Shown in pieces: positions 9,804 to 17,706 of a DNA stretch of 64,000 nucleotides. A model generated the notes under the pieces. That model saw only the letters and a list, made by a program, of their open reading frames with translations. It ran no database searches and had not been told where the DNA came from. Within the stretch, counting starts at the first letter, position 1, and the number at the start of each line of letters is the position of its first letter. Source of the DNA: UBA1672 sp964352665 (GTDB taxonomy: Bacteria > Pseudomonadota > Alphaproteobacteria > Micavibrionales > Micavibrionaceae). The DNA is taken from the NCBI GenBank assembly GCA_964352665.1, contig CAYGSJ010000007.1, positions 77,011-141,010 of the forward strand, given 5' to 3'. A program made the translations under genes and the position numbers.

Positions 9804-9856
9804 CAGAAGTCCCTTCGTTTCTGTTATAAGCATCTTAATGCCTATAGAAGGCTCTG

Positions 9857-10768
9857 TTATGATGCTTTTTTAGTCTCATCTGCTCCATTACTTATCAATT
9901 TTTCTTTCTGAAAGATAGACTCCATTTTAAGACGCAAAAGATCGGACCATGAACTTACGTCACTCCAGAACACCGATAACTCCATAGCAAAAATTCTTGC
10001 ACGGTTTACTGTGATGGCGTGTTCTACCGATACAGGTCTTATGGCCGAGAACTCTTCCTGTGCAATACGATAAACATTTCCTCTTTCTTCACTGGCGTAG
10101 AATGATCTTTGTGTACACTTGTATGTTTCAATTTTGCGCTGTTTTAAACTTTCAAGAAAAACAGTTGGCGACGCCAACAGAACGCCCGTGTTCCACAAAC
10201 AATTTTTGTTTTTTATAAGCTGCTGTGCCTGTTTTAAGTCCGGTTTTTCAATGAATTGCTCAACCTTGCGATAAGCGCCACCCTTATCTTCTGTTATGAT
10301 GTAGCCATAATTTTTTTCAGCATAACGAGGCCTTGTTCCGCAAAGGACGATTTTATCCTCTGTCCCCTCGTACAGATTATTGATTGAGTCATAAAATTTG
10401 CGACCCGCAGAAAAAACATGATCGCTTGGCATGACAATCATGCGCTCGGTATGGTGTTTTAAGTAAAAGGCTGCGAGTGCGATTGCGGCCGCCGTCCCTT
10501 TGCCCTCAGGCTCTAGAATAAAAGCCTGCGGCTCCACGTCTACTTCTTCAAGTTGTCGTTGCGCCAGTTCGAAAAAGCTTTCATGACAAACAATAACCGG
10601 ATTACCAAACTTCGAAGCCCGCAAAGCAGTTGTTTGAAATAGTGAATATTCTGAAAAAAGTCTCAAAAACGGTTGCGGCGTCTTCTTTGTCCCGAATATG
10701 CACATCCGGTTCTTAGAATTACCCGCAAGAATAACCGGCGTATAGCTAGGTGCCTGTTTCATCTCCAT
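9857..10768 (-). CDS. Mannose-1-phosphate guanylyltransferase-like protein, degenerate active site
   Basis: A 303-aa protein matching the nucleotidyltransferase half of ManC/AlgA, without the C-terminal phosphomannose-isomerase cupin. Conserved parts remain: VILAG, EPEGKGTAAAIALAA, VMPSDHV, FIEKPD, LWNTG and WSDVSSW. The signature loop GGxGTRLWPLSR…PKQFL is replaced by GNSKNRMCIFG…TPQPFL, so the Gly-rich loop, the Arg and the Lys are all lost, and VGSW has become VSSW. It overlaps fcl by 23 bp in a GDP-fucose operon, where GDP-mannose supply would be its expected job. It may be inactive, altered in substrate, or a regulatory partner. Confidence 0.7.
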   Translation of the reverse strand: MEMKQAPSYTPVILAGNSKNRMCIFGTKKTPQPFLRLFSEYSLFQTTALRASKFGNPVIVCHESFFELAQRQLEEVDVEPQAFILEPEGKGTAAAIALAAFYLKHHTERMIVMPSDHVFSAGRKFYDSINNLYEGTEDKIVLCGTRPRYAEKNYGYIITEDKGGAYRKVEQFIEKPDLKQAQQLIKNKNCLWNTGVLLASPTVFLESLKQRKIETYKCTQRSFYASEERGNVYRIAQEEFSAIRPVSVEHAITVNRARIFAMELSVFWSDVSSWSDLLRLKMESIFQKEKLISNGADETKKAS

Positions 10769-11717
10769 ATCTCCCCAAATAATCTGTGTATGACTTATTT
10801 ATGCCATTTTTTAGCCACATTTTAGTTTCCCACCCTACATCTAACATGCGGCTGTTGTCCAGAACTTTTCTCGGGGTTCCATCTGGTTTTTTGGGGTCAA
10901 ATAGTATTTTTCCTTTAAAATCAATCTCTTCACAGATTGTTTCGGCAAGAGATTTTATTGAAATTTCTTGCCCTGAGCCAATATTTATGTGATCTGATCC
11001 ACTATAATTCTTAAGCAAGAAAACGAGAGCATCAGCTAAATCATCCACGTACAGGAACTCTCTCAGAGGTTTTCCCGTTCCCCAGACTGTAATATGCTTA
11101 TCACCTCTCATTTTGGCAGAATGAGCCTTCATAATAAGCGCTGGAATCACGTGTGAGCCTTGCTCATCATACTTATCGCCTACTCCATACAAGTTGCAGG
11201 GCATAGCAGAAATAAAGTCGCATCCATATTGTTTGCGGTAAAATTGTGCCATCTTTAAGGCACCGATCTTGGCTAAAGCATAGGCCTCATTCGTTGGTTC
11301 CAGTGGCCCTGACAGAAGATATGATTCTTTAATGGGTTGTGGACAATCCCGTGGATATATACAAGATGAGCCCAGAAAAAGAAGCTTTTCAACCCCGACT
11401 TCATAGGCGCACTGGATAATATTTGTAGCAATCATGGTGTTATCGTAGAAAAACGCGGCCGGATAGTTTGAATTTGCAGCAATTCCACCAACTTTAGCCG
11501 CCGCAACAATGACCATATCGGGCTTGTTTTTACCCATCCAGCTTTGAATATCAGATTGATGCCGTAAATCGAGCTGCATACGGTCCACTGTTAACAGGTC
11601 GCAGCCTTCTTCCTGTAATCTGCGCATCAATGCAGACCCAACCATACCGCGATGTCCGTCTATCCAGATACGCTTACCTTTGAGGGGTAATGGTTGCTCT
11701 AGCCAGTCCTTTGCCAT
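10746..11717 (-). CDS. fcl: GDP-L-fucose synthase
   Basis: An extended SDR enzyme (323 aa) that epimerises and reduces GDP-4-keto-6-deoxy-D-mannose to GDP-L-fucose with NADPH. The nucleotide-binding motif is GHRGMVGSAL (about 21-30), and the catalytic segments are SSCIYP and YALAK (Tyr-x-x-x-Lys). Its start overlaps the 3' end of gmd by 19 bp and its end overlaps the manC-like gene by 23 bp, so the three are translationally linked. Confidence 0.95.
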   Translation of the reverse strand: MAKDWLEQPLPLKGKRIWIDGHRGMVGSALMRRLQEEGCDLLTVDRMQLDLRHQSDIQSWMGKNKPDMVIVAAAKVGGIAANSNYPAAFFYDNTMIATNIIQCAYEVGVEKLLFLGSSCIYPRDCPQPIKESYLLSGPLEPTNEAYALAKIGALKMAQFYRKQYGCDFISAMPCNLYGVGDKYDEQGSHVIPALIMKAHSAKMRGDKHITVWGTGKPLREFLYVDDLADALVFLLKNYSGSDHINIGSGQEISIKSLAETICEEIDFKGKILFDPKKPDGTPRKVLDNSRMLDVGWETKMWLKNGINKSYTDYLGRYGDETGT

Positions 11718-12781
11718 GACGCATAATCTTGTAATAGGTTTTCCTGAAGTAGTTTACGATCCGCATTGACCATTTCACTTACCAGATCATCAAAATATGT
11801 TCTTGGCCTCCAGCCCAGCACTTTATGGGCCTTTGTTGCATCACCCAAAAGGTAATCAACATCTTTGGGCCTGAACAGTTTTGTACAGATTTGAACAACT
11901 GTTTTTCCGGTTTTGGCGTCTAGACCAATCTCATCGGCGTCTTCTCCTTGCCACTTAAGCTTTACACCTGTATGGGCGAAAGCGCGCTCAACAAAGTTAC
12001 GCACCGTCCGCGCCTCTCCTGTAGCAAGAACAAAATCGTCGGGCTCTTCACGTTGTAACATCATCCACATGCCCTCAACGTAATCACGGGCATGGCCCCA
12101 GTCCCTTTTTGAGTCCAGATTTCCAAGTGTGAGGACAGATGCATTGCCTGCCTCGATCTCTACAACCGCCTTTGTAATTTTTCGTGTAACAAAATCCTCT
12201 CCACGCACCGGACTTTCGTGATTAAACAAAATACCATTTGAAACATGCATCCCGTAAGCTTTGCGATACATGCGCGCCAACATATAGGCCGCCACCTTGG
12301 CCACGCCGTATGGGCTGCACGGATCGAAAGGTGTTTGTTCATTTTGAGGGGGAGCGGCGCAACCAAACATTTCCGATGAAGATGCCTGATAAATTCTGAC
12401 TTTATCGACCATATTCAGGAGCCGTACAGATTCAAGAAGCATCTGCACACCTTTGGCGTTTATATCGAAGGTGGAGCCTGGTGTTTCAAAGCTGACCCCT
12501 ACTTGCGAGAGTGCCGCCAGATTATAAATTTCGTCCGGTTTGATCTTTTTTAGCAAAGACATCACCGAATGGCCATCGGTTAAATCACCGAAGTGAAGTG
12601 TAATGTTATCATTTACAAGACCAAGGGAATCCAGACGGGTTAAACCATCGATTGGGTCGGGATAACTATCCCAACGCACGAGGCCGTGGACATTATATCC
12701 TTTTTCAAGAAGAAAGCCGGCCAGATAGGCGCCGTCTTGTCCTGTAATTCCCGTGATAAAAGCAGTTTTGTTTTTGGTCAT
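11699..12781 (-). CDS. gmd: GDP-mannose 4,6-dehydratase
   Basis: Makes GDP-4-keto-6-deoxy-D-mannose, the precursor for fucose and related sugars. The protein has 360 aa from the ATG at 12781, which has GGGGA upstream. An in-frame TTG at 12850 would add 23 residues that do not look like Gmd. Motifs are TGITGQDGAYLAGFLLEKGY near the N-terminus, the SSSEMFG catalytic Ser/Thr region and the YGVAK Tyr-Lys pair. It leads the GDP-fucose cluster, probably for surface polysaccharide. Confidence 0.95.
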   Translation of the reverse strand: MTKNKTAFITGITGQDGAYLAGFLLEKGYNVHGLVRWDSYPDPIDGLTRLDSLGLVNDNITLHFGDLTDGHSVMSLLKKIKPDEIYNLAALSQVGVSFETPGSTFDINAKGVQMLLESVRLLNMVDKVRIYQASSSEMFGCAAPPQNEQTPFDPCSPYGVAKVAAYMLARMYRKAYGMHVSNGILFNHESPVRGEDFVTRKITKAVVEIEAGNASVLTLGNLDSKRDWGHARDYVEGMWMMLQREEPDDFVLATGEARTVRNFVERAFAHTGVKLKWQGEDADEIGLDAKTGKTVVQICTKLFRPKDVDYLLGDATKAHKVLGWRPRTYFDDLVSEMVNADRKLLQENLLQDYASWQRTG

Positions 12782-12858
12782 AATTATCCCCACATTTATG
12801 CACACACGTGAGTGTGCATCATGCCATTGCAAAAACAAAGCCAAAATCAATTTAAAGT

Positions 12859-13854
12859 TTATTCTGCCGCCTGGGGATAAGGTTCTTTTTCAGCAGGAAC
12901 ATCTGGCTTTTCCTTGTTTGACGCACTGATTTCCTTGCGTTTTTTATATGGCAAAAAAGGCCAAACAAGTTGTTCGGTGAACTTTACCGGCATGTGCTCA
13001 TGAATACCTATGTCTGCAGGCGGTCGTCTATCCTCATGGAAAAATGTGCCGAACACATGATCCCATACCATAATATTCTCGCCGTAATTCGTGTTCCCTT
13101 CGCGCAGAACCTTACTATGGTGCCATCGGTGAATTTCAGGGGTGTTAAAAATCCATGACAAGACGCCAAAGCGCATTTCAACATTGCAATGCGTTAGCAT
13201 ACCTATAAAAGCGGTCACTGCAGCGAGCCACATCATAATTTCTGTTGAAGCCCCGAAAATTAAAAGTGGTACAATGCCGAGCACAATACTGTAGAGACTA
13301 TCAACAAAATGAAAACGGCCGGTATTGACGATCCAGAGCTTTTGTACACTGTGATGAACGGCATGAAAGCGCCACAAAGGCATGAATTCATGGCATGTGC
13401 GATGTGCCCAATACAGCATAAACTCTGATAGAACTACAGCCAGAACAATCTGCGCGCCCAAAGGCCAGTCTGTTGGCCAGATTTGAAAAAATGATGCAGA
13501 AACACCGCCCTTTGTCAGGACATGCACGCCAATATAGGTATTCACAACCAACAACATCTGTGAGGTTCCCTTGCTGGTAAGGGTATGTGCAATATTTGCC
13601 CATGTTTGTCCATCCGGCTTGTGCCATTTATCTTCATGCGGCATAAAGCGCTCTAACCAGAGCAGGGAAGCGATCAGAAAAATATATGCGGCATTGAAAA
13701 AAATGAACGGCGTATAGGCATCATCCAATGAAAATCCGTAAGCCGTAATGGACATACAGGTCACAAAAAGAAACGGCCATGCAACCCAAGACAGTCCGTA
13801 TTTCAGTTTACTGCTATGATACAGTCCGGTGTTTTGCCTCTGACGTTTGATCAT
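12859..13854 (-). CDS. Fatty acid hydroxylase / sterol desaturase family protein
   Basis: A 331-aa integral membrane di-iron enzyme with several hydrophobic segments and the family His boxes HRTCHE, HAVHH and HRWHHS, which bind the two irons. Members hydroxylate or desaturate lipid chains or sterols. The substrate is not predictable here. The C-terminal ~30 residues are charged and probably cytoplasmic. It lies 77 bp upstream of gmd and 4 bp downstream of the small secreted protein at 13859, likely in one transcript. Confidence 0.85.
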   Translation of the reverse strand: MIKRQRQNTGLYHSSKLKYGLSWVAWPFLFVTCMSITAYGFSLDDAYTPFIFFNAAYIFLIASLLWLERFMPHEDKWHKPDGQTWANIAHTLTSKGTSQMLLVVNTYIGVHVLTKGGVSASFFQIWPTDWPLGAQIVLAVVLSEFMLYWAHRTCHEFMPLWRFHAVHHSVQKLWIVNTGRFHFVDSLYSIVLGIVPLLIFGASTEIMMWLAAVTAFIGMLTHCNVEMRFGVLSWIFNTPEIHRWHHSKVLREGNTNYGENIMVWDHVFGTFFHEDRRPPADIGIHEHMPVKFTEQLVWPFLPYKKRKEISASNKEKPDVPAEKEPYPQAAE

Positions 13855-13858
13855 AATT

Positions 13859-14308
13859 TTACAGATCCCCTAATAATTCGCCGATCTCCGGTGGCATTTT
13901 TTTTGGCACCGTTTCTGGATCGACACCGTTAATGAGGTAAGATACATCTTTAAGCTGTTTCATCACATCCACCCATGCAGTCATAAAATTAATTTCTTTG
14001 CATTCTTGTGCGTTTGTTTTCAAAGTATCATAAGTTTCTTTAAAGCTTTTGATTTTAATATCTGTCAGCTCTTGCACTTCCTCTTCACTTAATCTGCCTT
14101 GCTCTTCGAATTTTTTGATAAAACCTGCCGCGAGCACCGCTTCCTTTTCGCAATATATGCCATAGGCATCGGCTTGCGCAGAATATTTCACAGCATCTTG
14201 CATTAACAGCCACGGATCTGTTTCTTCCTCTTGTGCCACTGATAGATAAGGTACAAAAAGCGCCAATAAAAATAATGTCGTCGGTATAATCTGGTTCATC
14301 GTCGCCAT
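13859..14308 (-). CDS. Small secreted protein of unknown function
   Basis: A 149-aa protein from the ATG at 14308. AAGGAGG lies ~11 nt upstream, and an upstream in-frame ATG at 14353 would sit inside the tsaC gene. It has an N-terminal signal peptide (hydrophobic TTLFLLALFVPYLSVAQ with probable cleavage after AQ). The rest is helical with two Cys (IYCEKEA and AQECKEI), possibly a disulfide. No family was recognised. Confidence 0.6.
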   Translation of the reverse strand: MATMNQIIPTTLFLLALFVPYLSVAQEEETDPWLLMQDAVKYSAQADAYGIYCEKEAVLAAGFIKKFEEQGRLSEEEVQELTDIKIKSFKETYDTLKTNAQECKEINFMTAWVDVMKQLKDVSYLINGVDPETVPKKMPPEIGELLGDL

Positions 14309-14324
14309 AATATTCCATGCCTCC

Positions 14325-15326
14325 TTATTTGGGAAGAGACCCTTGCACCGCACGTTTCAGTCGATCGTTAATCGCCATTCCTATGCCGTGCTCCGGAATA
14401 TTCATGACCGCAATGCCTTTATGCGCAGGTTTATCCAATGCGCGCATCATGGCAAAAAGATTGGACGCCGCCTCGTATAAGTCACCATCTTTGCTTAAAT
14501 GCCTGACCCTCTCTTCCGGCATATCAGAAGCAGATGTTCCATCCTTTACGCCCATAAACTTTATGGAACCGAAGGACAGGAGAGCTTCTCCCGCTTCAAG
14601 ATCAATCGCATTCATACGCACAGGTATGGACGGGGCATAATGCTTTAGGAGCTGTCCGGGAGATTTCACATCACCGCCCTGATTGCCTAGATTATAAGAC
14701 ACCTCAACGCCAAGGGCTTCCGAGATTTGCTCTTCCGTTATGCCGCCAGGCCTTAAGATCACAGGCTTTTTTCCCGTGCAGTCAACCACTGTAGACTCAA
14801 GCCCCACATCACAAGCCCCAGCCGCCAATATAAGATCGACTTTATCGCCCAGACTTTCCTGTACATGTGCCGGTGTGGTCGGGCTTAGACTGCCTGATTT
14901 ATTTGCACTGGGTGCGGCAAGTGGAAACCCGCATTCCTGCATAAGCGCACGCGCACCCTTATGTGCAGGAATACGCACAGCAATAGTTGGAAGTCCCGCA
15001 CTGACCAGATCGGTTAGCCCGGAATTTTCCTTTCGTTCTAGAATAAGGGTAAGAGGACCGGGCCAAAATTTCTCTGCAATCTTGCGGTCATTTTCTGTCA
15101 TCAGTGATAATTGCTCTACTTGCTTCATATCACAGACATGTACAATCAAAGGATTGAATTGCGGTCTGCCTTTGGCTTCGAATATTCTGGCCACCGCCTT
15201 GCCATCACAGGCATTGGCGGCAAGCCCGTACACTGTTTCCGTTGGCATACCGACAAGCCCGCCCTCTCTTAGTATTTGGGCAGCTTTTTCTATAGATTGT
15301 GCGTTTAGTGTTAAAATTTTCGCCAT
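14325..15326 (-). CDS. tsaC: L-threonylcarbamoyladenylate synthase (Sua5/TsaC)
   Basis: Makes threonylcarbamoyl-AMP from Thr, bicarbonate and ATP for t6A at tRNA position 37. The protein has 333 aa, the long Sua5 form: a YrdC domain (about 10-200, with GGLVGMPTETVYGLAANA, KGRPQFNPL and PSANKSG) followed by a C-terminal Sua5 domain (SPGQLLKHYAP). It is 32 bp downstream of anmK on the same strand. Confidence 0.93.
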   Translation of the reverse strand: MAKILTLNAQSIEKAAQILREGGLVGMPTETVYGLAANACDGKAVARIFEAKGRPQFNPLIVHVCDMKQVEQLSLMTENDRKIAEKFWPGPLTLILERKENSGLTDLVSAGLPTIAVRIPAHKGARALMQECGFPLAAPSANKSGSLSPTTPAHVQESLGDKVDLILAAGACDVGLESTVVDCTGKKPVILRPGGITEEQISEALGVEVSYNLGNQGGDVKSPGQLLKHYAPSIPVRMNAIDLEAGEALLSFGSIKFMGVKDGTSASDMPEERVRHLSKDGDLYEAASNLFAMMRALDKPAHKGIAVMNIPEHGIGMAINDRLKRAVQGSLPK

Positions 15327-15358
15327 AGAGGCCTAAAGACCACTTTTAAATGATAAAA

Positions 15359-16432
15359 TCAAGATCCAGCCTTCACAAGAATCCCTCCTGTCAGGGGTTT
15401 TGGGGTTCCTGTTGTGGTCGGAAATGTGATCGGCAGCCCCAGTTTTGACCTAACCGACAAATAAGCAAAGCCTTCTGCTTCTGTCGCATCGCCATTCCAG
15501 CCTAATTCATCAATTGAAACAAAGGGAATGTCAGTACGCTCGACCATGGAATCCATCAGGAAGGAATTTTTTCTACCACCGCCAGAAACGTAGACTTTAT
15601 GCGGGTTTTCGGGGAGATGTTCAAACGATTTGGTAACGCCCATCACGGTCATTTCCAAAAGGGTTGCCATTGCATTTTCTGCCGAAGCATAGCGCACTAT
15701 ATCGGTTGTCCAATGATCCCTATCCAGTGATTTTGGTGGTGGCTTTTTAAAAAACGGGCTACTTAGAAATTCGCTAACTACATTTTCAAGAACATTTCCT
15801 GAAGATGCCAGTCTGCCGTCTTCATCAAAATCCTTTTGCCGGCGCACCTTCATCAAATCATCCATAAGTGCGTTGGCAGGCCCGCAATCAAAGGCGATGA
15901 GCTCTCCGTCAGCACCAATATAAGTAATATTTGCAACGCCGCCCAGATTAAGGATAGCAACAGGTCTTTCATGTTCCGACAATAATGCCTGATGATAAAG
16001 GGGAAGGAGCGGTGCGCCCTGCCCTCCCGATTCCACATCTGCTTTTCGCATATTATAAACAACGTCAATACCAACAGATTTTGCCAGCCGAGCGCCATCG
16101 CCAAGTTGCCAGGTAAATTGATTATCGGGATCATGTGTAATGGTTTGGCCGTGGAACCCTATGATATCTGCCTCTTCATTGAATGCTTTTACTGCTTCTA
16201 TATGAAGGTCCGTCACTAATTTTTCTGCTTCTTCAAGGGCTTCATCACGCTGCCTTTTACCAAAACAGGCCCGGACTTTGTTTCTGACTTCAATATCGTA
16301 AGGATGAGCATAAAAGCGCAGAGGCTTTACAACGCCTTGTCCATCGGTTTCGACCAGCGCCACATCAATGGCACCATCCAGCGACGTGCCCGACATTAAT
16401 CCAATTGCCCTATAGACTTTATCCGCGCTCAT
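15359..16432 (-). CDS. anmK: Anhydro-N-acetylmuramic acid kinase
   Basis: Phosphorylates 1,6-anhydroMurNAc to MurNAc-6-P in cell-wall recycling. The protein has 357 aa with an ASKHA fold. Signatures are IGLMSGTSLDG (about 11-21), GFHGQT, NLGGVANIT, FDCGPAN and SGGGRKN. It is head-to-head with tyrS, with only 18 bp between the start codons. Confidence 0.95.
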   Translation of the reverse strand: MSADKVYRAIGLMSGTSLDGAIDVALVETDGQGVVKPLRFYAHPYDIEVRNKVRACFGKRQRDEALEEAEKLVTDLHIEAVKAFNEEADIIGFHGQTITHDPDNQFTWQLGDGARLAKSVGIDVVYNMRKADVESGGQGAPLLPLYHQALLSEHERPVAILNLGGVANITYIGADGELIAFDCGPANALMDDLMKVRRQKDFDEDGRLASSGNVLENVVSEFLSSPFFKKPPPKSLDRDHWTTDIVRYASAENAMATLLEMTVMGVTKSFEHLPENPHKVYVSGGGRKNSFLMDSMVERTDIPFVSIDELGWNGDATEAEGFAYLSVRSKLGLPITFPTTTGTPKPLTGGILVKAGS

Positions 16433-16437
16433 GCGTA

Positions 16438-16443
16438 TATAAT
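16438..16443 (+). promoter_or_regulatory. -10 box placing the tyrS transcript start at its ATG
   Basis: A perfect TATAAT ends 7 bp before the tyrS ATG (16451), so transcription would start at or next to the A of the start codon. No ribosome site is visible in the 18-bp spacer. A weak -35 match (TAGACT, 16413-16418) lies inside anmK. This suggests a leaderless mRNA. Confidence 0.4.
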
Positions 16444-16450
16444 TCCTGCT

Positions 16451-17704
16451 ATGACAAGTTACAAATCAGAATTCCTGAACATATTAGACGAACGCGGGTT
16501 CATAAACCAGTGTTCTGATTTTGAATCTTTGGATGCCAAATTATGTGAAGGAACTCAAAGCGCGTATATAGGGTTTGATGCGACCGCCAAATCCCTGCAT
16601 ATCGGTAATCTTACCGGCATTATGATGCTGCACTGGTTCCAAAAATCAGGACACAAGCCCATCACACTAATGGGTGGTGGGACGTCGAAGATTGGTGATC
16701 CTTCGTTTAAGGACGAACAACGCAAACTTCTTGATGACGATACAATCAATGAGAATATCGGACATATACAAAGCACTTGCTTCGACCAGTTTTTAAATTA
16801 TGGCGATAATGCCACCGACGCATTGATGGTTAATAATAATGAGTGGCTTGATACGCTTAAATATCTTGATTTCCTTAGAGATTACGGACGTTATTTTACC
16901 ATTAATCGCATGATCTCGTTTGATTCTGTTAAGCAACGTCTTGATCGTGAAAGCCCGTTAACCCTGCTTGAATTCAACTACATGGTTATGCAAGGCTATG
17001 ACTTTCTTGAGCTTAATCGCCGTTACGGGACGATCCTTCAGATGGGCGGATCCGACCAATGGGGCAACATTATCAATGGTGTTGATCTGGGTCATAAGGC
17101 AGACAAGGTCCAGCTTTTTGCGCTGACGGCGCCGCTCCTTACCACACCGGATGGCCAGAAAATGGGAAAAACCGTAAATGGCGCGGTATGGCTTAACAAG
17201 GATTTACTCTCCCCTTATGATTATTACCAGTACTGGCGCAATGTCGATGACATTATGGTTGGCATGCTTTTGCGACGATTTACGACAATTGATGTCATGG
17301 AAATCCGAAAGCTTGAATCCTTGCAAGGAGCAGAAATTAACGAAGCCAAGAAAAAACTCGCCTTTGAAGCCACAGCCATTTGCCATGGTATCGAGGCCGC
17401 CAAAGATGCAGAAGATACAGCGCAAAAGGTGTTTGAAGAAGGTGGTGTTGGAGAAGACCTCCCGAGTATTCAGGTACAGGAAAAACTGCTGGAGCAAGGG
17501 ATCGACGTTATTGAATTGCTTGTTGAAACCGGACTTTGTGATTCAAAGGGGGACGCCAAACGTCTGATCAAAGGCGGTGGTGCGCGTGTCAATGATGCCC
17601 CTGTTAATGCGTTGGAGCAAAAAGTGACCATGGCCGACCTGACCGAAGAAGGACATATCAAGTTTTCTTCCGGTAAAAAACGTCACGCTTTGGTAAAAGT
17701 TTAA
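16451..17704 (+). CDS. tyrS: Tyrosyl-tRNA synthetase
   Basis: Class I aminoacyl-tRNA synthetase of 417 aa. HIGN is at 50-53, the Tyr-binding region includes YGTILQMGGSDQWGNI, and the KMSKS loop appears as KMGKT. A C-terminal S4 RNA-binding domain (about 350-417, including LIKGGGARVND) completes it. It converges with the 17707 gene, with 2 bp between them. Confidence 0.97.
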   Translation: MTSYKSEFLNILDERGFINQCSDFESLDAKLCEGTQSAYIGFDATAKSLHIGNLTGIMMLHWFQKSGHKPITLMGGGTSKIGDPSFKDEQRKLLDDDTINENIGHIQSTCFDQFLNYGDNATDALMVNNNEWLDTLKYLDFLRDYGRYFTINRMISFDSVKQRLDRESPLTLLEFNYMVMQGYDFLELNRRYGTILQMGGSDQWGNIINGVDLGHKADKVQLFALTAPLLTTPDGQKMGKTVNGAVWLNKDLLSPYDYYQYWRNVDDIMVGMLLRRFTTIDVMEIRKLESLQGAEINEAKKKLAFEATAICHGIEAAKDAEDTAQKVFEEGGVGEDLPSIQVQEKLLEQGIDVIELLVETGLCDSKGDAKRLIKGGGARVNDAPVNALEQKVTMADLTEEGHIKFSSGKKRHALVKV

Positions 17705-17706
17705 TT

